7,048 nucleotides of DNA, taken from the NCBI GenBank assembly GCA_044360385.1, contig JBIKKK010000111.1:1-7048 (forward strand), read 5' to 3'. The stretch is from Mxb001 sp044360385. GTDB taxonomy: Bacteria > Actinomycetota > Actinomycetes > S36-B12. The position numbers and the translations under genes were made by a program. The notes beneath the pieces were generated by a model that was given only the letters and a program-made list of their open reading frames with translations, was not told the origin of the DNA and did not search any database. Each line of letters starts with the position of its first letter. Position 1 is the first letter of the stretch. Positions 1 to 5,428 of the stretch are shown here, piece by piece.

Positions 1-709
1 AGCCGACCATGGCGAGGCTGAGGCCACCCGCGGTGACCAGCGCCCGCACGATGCGGGCGGCTGACCCCGGCTCCCCCGTCCCCCCGTCGTGGTCCCGCAG
101 CACCCGGCGCAGGAGCAGCGCCGGAAGCAGCATGACCAGGGGCACGAGAAGGAAGGCGAGTCGCCAGGTGAGCGTCTCCGCGAGCCAGCCGGCGATGAGC
201 GGCCCGATGAGCGCCGGGACCACCCACGCGGCCGCCATGAGCGAGAAGGCCTTCGGACGCAGGTCCTCCGGGTAGGCGCGCGCGATAAGGACGTACGCCG
301 CGACGATGAGTGCACCACCACCGAGGCCCTGCACGCCGCGCGCGACGATGAGGGCGGTCATTCCCGGCGCGAGGCCCGCGACGACCGCGCCCGTGCTGAA
401 GACCAACAATCCGGTCCACATGGCGCGCTTCGGACCCCGCCGATCGCACCATGTGCCTGCCACCACCATGCCGACCAGCGACGCGGCCACGTAGGCATTG
501 AAGGCCCAGGCGTAGACACCGAGTCCGTCGAATTCAGAAGCCACGGCGGGCATCACCGTCGAGACAGCGATGCCCTCGAATGCGAAGAGTGTGATCGCGG
601 CAACGACGCCGATCGTGACCGCGCGATGCTGCGGCGAGAAGAGGCTCAGGACTCGCCGTCCGAGTCCCTCGACTTGCCGGGCTTCATGCCGGCGTAGATC
701 TCCTGGCAC
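1..709 (-). CDS. MFS transporter, drug/H+ antiporter-like (3' end outside window)
   Basis: This frame is open to the left edge and encodes about the first six membrane segments of a major facilitator superfamily transporter; the C-terminal half is missing. Translation shows a first hydrophobic helix (AVTIGVVAAITLFAFEGIAV), a motif A loop between helices 2 and 3 (GTWCDRRGPKRAM), a motif B-like RGVQGLGGG at the start of helix 4, and a motif C-like VVPALIGPLIAGW in helix 5. Motif C is characteristic of proton-coupled antiporters that export drugs, so efflux at the cytoplasmic membrane is likely; the substrate cannot be read. The start is uncertain. The GTG at 709 gives an arginine-rich N-terminus and overlaps the DUF3039 gene by about 64 bases. 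A CTG at 649-647 would give MSLFSPQHR and share two bases with the DUF3039 stop, suggesting translational coupling. No ATG lies upstream of helix 1 in this frame. Confidence 0.85.
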   Translation of the reverse strand, partial: MPGDLRRHEARQVEGLGRRVLSLFSPQHRAVTIGVVAAITLFAFEGIAVSTVMPAVASEFDGLGVYAWAFNAYVAASLVGMVVAGTWCDRRGPKRAMWTGLLVFSTGAVVAGLAPGMTALIVARGVQGLGGGALIVAAYVLIARAYPEDLRPKAFSLMAAAWVVPALIGPLIAGWLAETLTWRLAFLLVPLVMLLPALLLRRVLRDHDGGTGEPGSAARIVRALVTAGGLSLAMVG

Positions 710-924
710 TCGGGGCAGACCGGGAACTTCGACGGATCGCGACCGGGCACCCACTTCTTGCCGCACAGGGCACGCACAGGCTTGCCTGTGACCGCGCTCT
801 CGACGATCTTGTCCTTCTGGACGTAGTGGGCGAAGCGCTCGTGGTCACCGTCATCGGTCGAGGCGAGGCGCTCCTCGGTGAGGGTCGTGCCCTCGAGGGA
901 AGGCGAGTCCAGGGGCGTGCTCAT
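646..924 (-). CDS. DUF3039 family small zinc-ribbon-like protein
   Basis: A 92-residue protein matching my recollection of the actinobacterial DUF3039 family, whose function is not established. The N-terminal 27 residues are polar and acidic. The conserved core is DHERFAHYV (residues 27-35), then ESAVTGKPVRALCGKKWVPG and KFPVCPECQEIY. Cys54, Cys70 and Cys73 with His28 or His33 could form a zinc site, with Cys70-x2-Cys73 as a knuckle; metal binding is inferred. The last ten residues are a polar tail. No Shine-Dalgarno sequence precedes the ATG, but TAGACT lies exactly six bases upstream, so the mRNA is probably leaderless. It lies 53 bases after the yqgE stop and its own stop overlaps the transporter frame, so these genes may be co-transcribed. 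The cytosolic location is inferred from the lack of a signal peptide or membrane segment. Confidence 0.88.
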   Translation of the reverse strand: MSTPLDSPSLEGTTLTEERLASTDDGDHERFAHYVQKDKIVESAVTGKPVRALCGKKWVPGRDPSKFPVCPECQEIYAGMKPGKSRDSDGES

Positions 925-930
925 GGCGGC

Positions 931-936
931 AGTCTA
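931..936 (-). promoter_or_regulatory. Candidate -10 element of a leaderless promoter for the DUF3039 gene
   Basis: On the minus strand TAGACT (TAnnnT) is followed by six bases (GCCGCC) and then the ATG at 924. This places the expected transcription start on or next to the A of the start codon. No Shine-Dalgarno sequence is present. I see no convincing -35, which is common in actinobacterial promoters. Confidence 0.55.
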
Positions 937-977
937 GGCGGGCCGGCCCCAGAGAGGCGGCTCTGCCGACTCGTCGG

Positions 978-1577
978 CTAGTTGAGACTTGGGTCCGCGG
1001 GGCAGTGCAACCACCAGGCAAGGGTGCCGCCTGCGCGATGGAGCACCGTCTCCCACAGGACTTCGGGATCGGCCAGGAACGCATCCACGATGGGGTCACC
1101 GGGAGAGACCACAGCCCACGACCCGCGCTCCAACTCATCGTCCAGTTGACCCGGGGCCCAGCCGGCGTACCCGGCGTAGATGCGCAGGGCTTGCAGATGC
1201 GGGGCCAGCGTCTCCGCCGGGGTATCGAGATCGATGATCCCGAGCGCGCCGATCACGCGTCGGAAGCCCTCCGGCTCATCCGGCTCGCGGACAGTGGGCT
1301 CGACTGCGGCGAGGCCGAGGGCGCTATCGAGAGCGACGGGGCCGCCGTGGAAGAGATGCGGCGTACCCGTGAGGTGGTCACGCCAGGCCGGCATGACCGA
1401 GGCCACGTCGAGGGTCGTCGGCTGGTTGAGAACGACGCCCAGCGTGCCGGACTCGTCATGCTCGAGGATCAAGATCACCGCGCGCTCGAAGGGCTCCTCG
1501 AGACTCGGGGCCGCGACCAAGAGCAGTCCTGACTCGGGCGGCGGTGCCGGACGACCGATCGTGGGGGCCTCGAGCAC
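978..1577 (-). CDS. YqgE/AlgH family protein (DUF179)
   Basis: A 199-residue protein of the YqgE/AlgH family, a widespread soluble bacterial family with no settled biochemical activity. Family signatures in order are SGLLLVAAPSLEEPFERAVILILEH (residues 16-40), GTLGVVLNQP (44-53), FHGGPV (76-81), RVIGALGIIDLD (107-118), RIYAGYAGWAPGQLDDELERGSW (132-154) and the C-terminal LWETVL (174-179). Length is normal for the family. The start is GTG at 1577; an in-frame TAG lies upstream with no other standard start between, so this is the only reasonable choice. The ribosome binding site is weak. It is divergent from the thioredoxin gene, with 48 bases between the start codons, and a minus-strand -10 (TAGGGT) sits inside the shared palindrome. 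The old name AlgH for a Pseudomonas homologue does not imply alginate control here. Confidence 0.93.
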   Translation of the reverse strand: MLEAPTIGRPAPPPESGLLLVAAPSLEEPFERAVILILEHDESGTLGVVLNQPTTLDVASVMPAWRDHLTGTPHLFHGGPVALDSALGLAAVEPTVREPDEPEGFRRVIGALGIIDLDTPAETLAPHLQALRIYAGYAGWAPGQLDDELERGSWAVVSPGDPIVDAFLADPEVLWETVLHRAGGTLAWWLHCPADPSLN

Positions 1578-1611
1578 AGGCCCATCGTGGCGCTTCCGCG
1601 GCCGTCGGGTG

Positions 1612-1627
1612 ATACCCTAGGGGGTAT
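1612..1627. promoter_or_regulatory. CsoR/CstR-like palindromic operator overlapping the trx promoter and start codon
   Basis: ATACCCTAGGGGGTAT is an inverted repeat: ATACCC on the left, GGGTAT on the right, TAGG between. From memory it closely resembles the operators of CsoR-family repressors (Cu(I)-sensing CsoR, persulfide-sensing CstR), which share ATACCC/GGGTAT arms around a short G/C-rich centre. The left arm contains TACCCT (1613-1618), a TAnnnT -10 lying seven bases before the thioredoxin ATG at 1626, so that gene appears leaderless. The right arm runs into the ATG itself. A repressor bound here should block both the thioredoxin and yqgE promoters. No CsoR-family gene is in the window, so the regulator is inferred. 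Confidence 0.5.
1614..1619 (-). promoter_or_regulatory. Candidate -10 element for yqgE
   Basis: TAGGGT on the minus strand fits TAnnnT and lies 36 bases upstream of the yqgE GTG, which would give a 5' leader of about 30 bases. It is inside the ATACCC/GGGTAT palindrome, so any protein bound there would be expected to affect it. It is the only TAnnnT I see between the palindrome and the GTG. Confidence 0.35.
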
Positions 1628-2003
1628 GTCGACCATCGCCCTGACCGAAGAGACCTTCGCCCCCACCGTGCAGAACAGCCCCATCGTCCTCATCGACTTC
1701 TGGGCCGCCTGGTGCGGGCCGTGCCGGATGTTTGCCCCGGTCTTCGAGAAGGTCAGCGAGGCCCACACCGACATTGTCTTCGCCAAGGTGGACACCGAGG
1801 CCCAGCCCGGGCTCGCACAGGTCTTCCAGATCTCATCCATCCCCACCCTCATGGCGATCCGCGATGGGGTAGTCCTCTACTCCCAGGCCGGAGCGCTGCC
1901 GGAGCAGGGGCTTGAGCAGCTCATCCAGGCCGTGCGGGATGCCGACATGGATGAGGTCCGCGCATCCATCGCCGACGAGAAGGCCGCCGCCGTCTCCGAG
2001 TAG
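1626..2003 (+). CDS. Thioredoxin (TrxB1-like, with short acidic C-terminal extension)
   Basis: A 125-residue cytoplasmic thioredoxin that reduces protein disulfides. The fold markers are clear: VLIDFWAAWCGPCRMFAP with active-site Cys30-Gly-Pro-Cys33, buried Asp24, VDTEAQP at 55-61, and the cis-proline loop SSIPT with Pro73. After the last helix, about 20 residues (DADMDEVRASIADEKAAAVSE) extend beyond the usual length of 105-110. The pattern resembles mycobacterial TrxB1 (Rv1471) more than the primary thioredoxin, by memory of that family. I chose ATG 1626 because it begins the canonical first strand and has a -10 seven bases upstream. An in-frame GTG at 1587 would add 13 residues unlike the family. 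The operator-like palindrome ends in this start codon, suggesting induction by copper or reactive sulfur. The gene is divergent from yqgE and 96 bases before whiB. Confidence 0.95.
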   Translation: MSTIALTEETFAPTVQNSPIVLIDFWAAWCGPCRMFAPVFEKVSEAHTDIVFAKVDTEAQPGLAQVFQISSIPTLMAIRDGVVLYSQAGALPEQGLEQLIQAVRDADMDEVRASIADEKAAAVSE

Positions 2004-2022
2004 GCCGACCTCTCCACGAGGC

Positions 2023-2044
2023 GCATCATCCGAACGGCTGATGC
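2023..2044. terminator. Inverted repeat 20 bases after the thioredoxin stop; possible terminator or operator
   Basis: Arms GCATCA (2023-2028) and TGATGC (2039-2044) are perfect complements, and CCG/CGG continue the pairing inside after one mismatch. It lies just after the thioredoxin stop and upstream of the whiB promoter. There is no T-run, so if it terminates transcription it does so as a hairpin without a U-tract; it could instead be a binding site for a regulator of whiB. Confidence 0.3.
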
Positions 2045-2087
2045 AGGTCAGGCGACTTGGACGAGGGGTCCTGGCGCGCATCGCTCC

Positions 2088-2093
2088 TACCTT
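2088..2093 (+). promoter_or_regulatory. Candidate -10 element of a leaderless promoter for the whiB-like gene
   Basis: TACCTT (TAnnnT) is followed by six bases, GGAGAT, and then ATG at 2100. The GGAG is only two bases from the ATG, too close for normal Shine-Dalgarno pairing, which favours a leaderless transcript. TTGGAC at 2057-2062 resembles a -35 but is 25 bases away, too far to pair with this -10. Confidence 0.55.
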
Positions 2094-2099
2094 GGAGAT

Positions 2100-2471
2100 A
2101 TGCCTCAGCAGCCACTCGCCCAGGTCCCCGTCGATGCCCTTTGGGATTGGCAGGAGCACGGCTCATGCCGTACCGCCGATCCGACCCTCTTCTTCCACCC
2201 CCAAAACGAGCGCGGCTCCGCCCGCCGCTCACGCGATCTCGCGGCAAAGGCCGTCTGCGCGAGCTGCCCCGTGCGGATCGAGTGCGCCGACTACGCCGTC
2301 CGGGCACGCGAGCCCTACGGCGTGTGGGGCGGTCTCACCGAGGAGGACCGCGAGGCCATCTACGCCCGCATCGACCTCGCGGAGTATCCCCGTCGCCGCG
2401 GCGAAGGTGCCCGCATGGCCGCACCTGAGATCGACGCCGCCATCCGGCCCCTCATGTCCGTCTCTGCCTGA
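2100..2471 (+). CDS. WhiB-family iron-sulfur transcriptional regulator, WhiD/WhiB3-like
   Basis: A 123-residue WhiB-like protein. These cytoplasmic actinobacterial proteins bind a redox- and NO-sensitive [4Fe-4S] cluster and act with the principal sigma factor. The four cluster ligands are Cys23, Cys53, Cys56 and Cys62 in the usual C-Xn-CxxC-X5-C spacing. The Wbl G(V/I)WGG turn is at 74-78 (EPYGVWGGLTEEDRE). Features recalling the WhiD/WhiB3 subgroup are LWDWQ at 14-18, FFHPQNERGSARRSRD at 31-46 and REPYGVWGGL. The C-terminus has an arginine cluster (YPRRRGEGAR, 96-105), which may contact DNA. Subgroup assignment is by pattern memory and would need a tree. It probably has its own leaderless promoter, with a small gap to the carbamoyltransferase gene downstream. 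Confidence 0.96.
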   Translation: MPQQPLAQVPVDALWDWQEHGSCRTADPTLFFHPQNERGSARRSRDLAAKAVCASCPVRIECADYAVRAREPYGVWGGLTEEDREAIYARIDLAEYPRRRGEGARMAAPEIDAAIRPLMSVSA

Positions 2472-2476
2472 GGTCG

Positions 2477-2499
2477 GAGCCGGGAGTGCCATCCCGCTA
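2477..2499. repeat. Inverted repeat between whiB and argF, just upstream of the argF -10
   Basis: CGGGA (2481-2485) and TCCCG (2492-2496) are perfect complements around GTGCCA; with one bulged C the pairing extends to AG/CT on the outside. It sits between the whiB stop (2469-2471) and the argF -10 at 2498. It may be a weak whiB terminator without a T-run, or an operator at the argF promoter. It does not resemble the AT-rich ARG box bound by ArgR in other bacteria. Confidence 0.25.
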
Positions 2500-2503
2500 G
2501 CCT
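2498..2503 (+). promoter_or_regulatory. Candidate -10 element of a leaderless promoter for the carbamoyltransferase gene
   Basis: TAGCCT (TAnnnT) is followed by six bases, CGTCCG, and then GTG at 2510. No Shine-Dalgarno sequence is visible before the GTG. The same TAnnnT-N6-start spacing at the whiB and DUF3039 genes supports both the promoter and the choice of GTG as start. Confidence 0.5.
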
Positions 2504-2509
2504 CGTCCG

Positions 2510-3499
2510 GTGAACCTCACTGGACGCGACCTGCTCAGGGAGCTCGACCTCACCGACGCGGAGTTCGACGGGCTGATCAGCCTCGCCGCTGAGCTCAAGG
2601 CCGAGCGCAAGGCCGGCCGAGAGGTACGCCGCCTCCAGGACCGGGTCATCGCCTTGATCTTCGGCAAGACCTCCACGCGCACCCGTGTCGCCTTCGAGGT
2701 CGCGGCGTACCAGCAGGGCGCCCAGGTCACGGTGCTCGACGCACAGACCTCCCAGATCGGCCACAAGGAGTCCATGGCCGACACGGCGCGGGTGCTCGCG
2801 CGCATGTTCGATGCCATCGAGTACCGCGGCGATGAGCAATCGACCGTCGAGGAGCTCGCTCGCCACGCCGATGTGCCCGTCTACAACGGCCTCACCAACG
2901 AGTGGCACCCCACGCAGATGCTCGCGGACATGCTCACCATGCGCGAGTACTCCCCTGACGGCTCCCTCAGGTACGTCTATCTCGGCGATGCGCGTTACAA
3001 CATGGGTAATTCCCTGCTCGTGAGCGGAGCGATGCTCGGTGCTGACGTGCGCATCGTGGCTCCGGAGGAGTTGTGGCCCGCCCCTGAGGTGCGCCGCGCC
3101 GCCGAGGAGCGTGCCGAGCGCACCGGTGCCCGCCTACTACTCACCGAGGATCCCGCCGAGGGCGTGCCGGGGGCGCAGTTCGTCCACACCGATGTCTGGG
3201 TGTCCATGGGAGAGCCCGCCGAGGTCTGGGCCGAGCGCGTGGCCCTGCTCCAGCCCTACCGCGTGGACTCATCCGTGATGGCTCTCACGGGCCGGGCGGA
3301 TGCGCGCTTCATGCACTGCCTGCCGGCGTTCCACGACGAGCAGACAGCCGTGGGCCGCACGGTCGCGGAAGAGTTCGGCCTGCGGGGTGGAGTCGAGGTG
3401 ACCGATGAGGTCTTCGAATCCCCCGCGAGCATCGTCTTCGATCAGGCCGAGAACCGCATGCACACGATCAAGGCCCTGCTCGTCGCCACCCTCACCTGA
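2510..3499 (+). CDS. argF: Ornithine carbamoyltransferase (ArgF/ArcB)
   Basis: A 329-residue cytosolic enzyme that interconverts ornithine plus carbamoyl phosphate and citrulline plus phosphate. The carbamoyl-phosphate site STRTR is at 55-59 and HPTQ at 133-136. The ornithine-side loop DVWVSMG is at 228-234 (Asp228, Ser232-Met-Gly), and HCLPAFHD at 269-276 holds the catalytic Cys270. The C-terminus VFESPASIVFDQAENRMHTIKALLVATL is typical of the E. coli ArgF/ArgI and ArcB subgroup and differs from the HCLPxHRGxEV form of the usual actinobacterial biosynthetic ArgF. No other arg or arc gene is in the window, so the role (arginine synthesis or arginine-deiminase catabolism) is open. The GTG start fits the family N-terminus and has a -10 six bases upstream. 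It converges on pck with a 17-base gap. Confidence 0.95.
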   Translation: MNLTGRDLLRELDLTDAEFDGLISLAAELKAERKAGREVRRLQDRVIALIFGKTSTRTRVAFEVAAYQQGAQVTVLDAQTSQIGHKESMADTARVLARMFDAIEYRGDEQSTVEELARHADVPVYNGLTNEWHPTQMLADMLTMREYSPDGSLRYVYLGDARYNMGNSLLVSGAMLGADVRIVAPEELWPAPEVRRAAEERAERTGARLLLTEDPAEGVPGAQFVHTDVWVSMGEPAEVWAERVALLQPYRVDSSVMALTGRADARFMHCLPAFHDEQTAVGRTVAEEFGLRGGVEVTDEVFESPASIVFDQAENRMHTIKALLVATLT

Positions 3500-3516
3500 G
3501 ATGCGCTCCCGCGCTG

Positions 3517-5343
3517 TCAGGCCTGCTGCAGGCGGCTGCGCAGCGCGTCGAGCTGACCGCGCAGTGCTGCGGGCACTCGATCGCCGAACCTCGCGTAGTA
3601 CTCCTCGGTGAGATCGGCCTCGGCGAGCCACGACTCGGCATTGACGGCGAAGAGCTCGGCCGCCTGCTCAGGTGTGATGTCCACCCCTTCGAGGTCGAGT
3701 TCGCCCTCGGCCGGGATGCGGCCGAGAGGCGTCTCGATCGCTTCGGCGTCGCCGGCCACACGCCGCACGATCCAGTCGAGGACGCGGGAGTTGTCGCCGA
3801 AGCCCGGCCAGATGTACTTGCCGGCAGCGTCCTTGCGGAACCAATTGACCTGGTAGACGCGCGGGAGCTTCTCCGGGGCGGTGAAGTCGCCGATTTTCAG
3901 CCAGTGGGCCCAGTAGTCCGCCATGTTGTAGCCGCAGAAAGGCAGCATGGCAAAGGGATCGCGGCGCAACTCCCCGACGCTGCCCTCTGCCGCGGCCGTC
4001 TGCTCCGACGACACCGTGGAGCCCATGAAGACGCCGTGCTCCCAGCCGAACGACTCCGTCACAAGCGGCACGTTGGTCGCCCTGCGGCCGCCGAAGAGGA
4101 TCGCGTCGATCGGCACGCCCTGGGGGTCCTCCCAGTTGGGCGCGATCGAGGGGCACTGCCCGGCGGGCGCCGTGAAGCGGGCGTTGGGATGCGAGGACGG
4201 CTCGCCCGAGGCCGGGGTCCAGTCGTTGCCCTTCCAGTCGATGAGGTGAGCCGGCGTCTCCTCCGTGAGGCCCTCCCACCAGACATCGCCATCATCGGTC
4301 AGTGCGACGTTGGTGAAGATGCAATTGGCATAGAGCGACTTCACGGCGTTGGCATTGGTGTGCATCCCCGTGCCGGGAGCGACACCGAAGAAGCCCGCCT
4401 CGGGATTGATGGCGTAGAGGCGGCCGTCCTTGCCGAAGCGCATCCACGCGATGTCGTCGCCGACCGTCTCGACGGTCCAGCCGGGGATGGTGGGCTCGAG
4501 CATCGCGAGATTGGTCTTGCCGCAGGCCGAGGGGAATGCCGCGGTCAGGTAGCGGGTGTCGCCCGCGGGTGACGTGAGCTTGAGCACGAGCATGTGCTCG
4601 GCCATCCAACCCTCGTCGCGCGCCATAGCCGAGGCGATGCGCAGGGCGAAGCACTTCTTGCCCAGCAGGGCGTTGCCGCCGTAGCCGGATCCGTAGGACC
4701 AGATCTCACGGGTCTCGGGGAAGTGGGTGATGTACTTCGTGTCATTGCAGGGCCAGGCGACGTCGGGCCGGGCATTGCCGTCGGCATCCACGAGCGGGTA
4801 GCCCACAGAGTGCACCGCGGGGACGAAGTCGCCGCGCTCGCCGATCTCCTCGAGCGCCGCGGCACCCATGCGGGTCATGATCTTCATGTTGATGACGACG
4901 TACGGCGAGTCGGTGAGCTCAACCCCGAGCTGCGCGATGTGCGAGCCGAGCGGACCCATGGAGAAGGGGACGACGTACATCGGGCGACCGCGCATGGAGC
5001 CGGCGAAGAGACCCCCGAGGATGCCCTTCATCTCGATCGGGTCCATCCAGTTGTTGGTGGGACCCGCATCTGCCTCGTAGTGCGAGCAGATGTAGGTGCG
5101 GCTCTCGACACGCGCGACGTCGCTGGGGTCGGAGCGGGCGAGGAACGAGTTGGGGCGCAGCTCCGGATTGAGTCGGATGAAGGTGCCGCCGTCGACCATC
5201 TGGGAGGCGAGGCGCTCCCACTCTGCGTCGGAGCCGTCGCACCAGATGACCTCGTCGGGCTGGGTCAGCTCCGCGACCTCCTCGACCCACTCGAGCAACC
5301 TCTTGTTGCGGGTGGGCGGGTTCTCCAGGCCGCGGATCGTCAT
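3517..5343 (-). CDS. pckG: Phosphoenolpyruvate carboxykinase, GTP-dependent
   Basis: A 608-residue cytosolic enzyme that interconverts oxaloacetate plus GTP and PEP plus GDP plus CO2, at the entry to gluconeogenesis. The GTP-specific class is shown by the P-loop FPSACGKTNLAML (270-282), with reactive Cys274 and Lys276-Thr277. Also present are SMRGRPMYVVPFSMGP (116-131), GNALLGKKCFALR (223-235) and AEHMLVLKL with His250. Asp296-Asp297 follow in VGDDIAWMRFG, then AGFFGVAPGTGMHTN (316-330) and the guanine-binding NWFRKDAAGKYIWPGFGDNSR (500-520). Lys229/Lys230, His250 and Asp297 are the likely manganese ligands by family analogy. Length is normal and the frame is intact. The ATG at 5343 has a good AAGGGA ribosome binding site, unlike the apparently leaderless neighbours. 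It lies 136 bases after copA and seems to have its own promoter and a structured leader. Confidence 0.97.
   Translation of the reverse strand: MTIRGLENPPTRNKRLLEWVEEVAELTQPDEVIWCDGSDAEWERLASQMVDGGTFIRLNPELRPNSFLARSDPSDVARVESRTYICSHYEADAGPTNNWMDPIEMKGILGGLFAGSMRGRPMYVVPFSMGPLGSHIAQLGVELTDSPYVVINMKIMTRMGAAALEEIGERGDFVPAVHSVGYPLVDADGNARPDVAWPCNDTKYITHFPETREIWSYGSGYGGNALLGKKCFALRIASAMARDEGWMAEHMLVLKLTSPAGDTRYLTAAFPSACGKTNLAMLEPTIPGWTVETVGDDIAWMRFGKDGRLYAINPEAGFFGVAPGTGMHTNANAVKSLYANCIFTNVALTDDGDVWWEGLTEETPAHLIDWKGNDWTPASGEPSSHPNARFTAPAGQCPSIAPNWEDPQGVPIDAILFGGRRATNVPLVTESFGWEHGVFMGSTVSSEQTAAAEGSVGELRRDPFAMLPFCGYNMADYWAHWLKIGDFTAPEKLPRVYQVNWFRKDAAGKYIWPGFGDNSRVLDWIVRRVAGDAEAIETPLGRIPAEGELDLEGVDITPEQAAELFAVNAESWLAEADLTEEYYARFGDRVPAALRGQLDALRSRLQQA
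3521..3533. repeat. Short inverted repeat at the argF/pck convergent junction
   Basis: GCCTG-CTG-CAGGC is a perfect five-base stem with a three-base loop, lying inside the last codons of pck and 22 bases after the argF stop. It might help termination on either strand in this 17-base convergent gap. It has no T-run and may be just GC-rich coding sequence, so support is weak. Confidence 0.15.
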
Positions 5344-5393
5344 GGGATTCCCTTCGGTCGAACGCCGTTGTCCGAGTGCCGCCGAAGCGGCAT
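5340..5393 (-). CDS. Possible 17-codon leader peptide (uORF) ahead of pckG
   Basis: On the minus strand an ATG at 5393-5391 opens a 17-residue frame, MPLRRHSDNGVRPKGIP, whose TGA overlaps the pckG start as ATGA, the layout of translational coupling. It has two possible ways to start: an AGGA seven bases upstream, or leaderless initiation if CAGGAT at 5405-5400 is the -10. The peptide has no run of one amino acid, so classical attenuation is not suggested. A 17-codon frame can occur by chance in GC-rich DNA; its real use is unproven. Confidence 0.3.
   Translation of the reverse strand: MPLRRHSDNGVRPKGIP
5377..5392 (-). promoter_or_regulatory. Hairpin with UUCG tetraloop in the pckG leader
   Basis: On the minus strand TGCCGC-TTCG-GCGGCA is a perfect six-base stem closed by C(UUCG)G, an exceptionally stable RNA tetraloop. 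It starts in the second base of the possible uORF ATG and ends 33 bases before the pckG start codon. No T-run follows, so it is not a standard terminator; mRNA stability or control of translation are possible. Confidence 0.4.
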
Positions 5394-5399
5394 GTCGAC

Positions 5400-5428
5400 A
5401 TCCTGCCGTTCCTGCAAGGCTCCGAAAA
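5400..5428 (-). promoter_or_regulatory. Candidate pckG promoter
   Basis: On the minus strand TTTTCG (5428-5423) and CAGGAT (5405-5400) are separated by 17 bases. CAGGAT is a variant of the actinobacterial -10 TAGGAT; the -35 is weak. The expected start would fall at about 5393, giving a pckG leader of about 50 bases. The assignment is inferred from spacing and is uncertain. Confidence 0.3.

Noticed and set aside
89..697. A 202-codon plus-strand open frame opposite the transporter
   Set aside because: Its translation is low-complexity Arg/His/Asp-rich without any family pattern, and the opposite strand encodes clear MFS motifs; it is a GC-rich shadow.
1587..1625. Thirteen extra in-frame codons upstream of the thioredoxin ATG (GTG at 1587)
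   Set aside because: The added residues do not resemble thioredoxin N-termini and would place the promoter palindrome inside the coding region.
2057..2093. TTGGAC paired with TACCTT as a -35/-10 for whiB
   Set aside because: The spacer is 25 bases, too long for a standard sigma-70-type promoter.
3500..3516. A terminator in the argF-pckG convergent gap
   Set aside because: Only 17 bases with no convincing stem or T-run; the nearest short inverted repeat is inside pckG coding sequence.
3904..4572. A 222-codon plus-strand open frame opposite pckG
   Set aside because: Same reasoning: no domain, no promoter or ribosome binding site, fully inside pckG.
4919..5401. A 160-codon minus-strand frame starting at ATG 5401 just upstream of pckG
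   Set aside because: It overlaps pckG in another frame and is rich in Arg/Pro/His; only its initial ATG in the leader looked interesting, and the 17-codon frame ending at the pckG start fits better.
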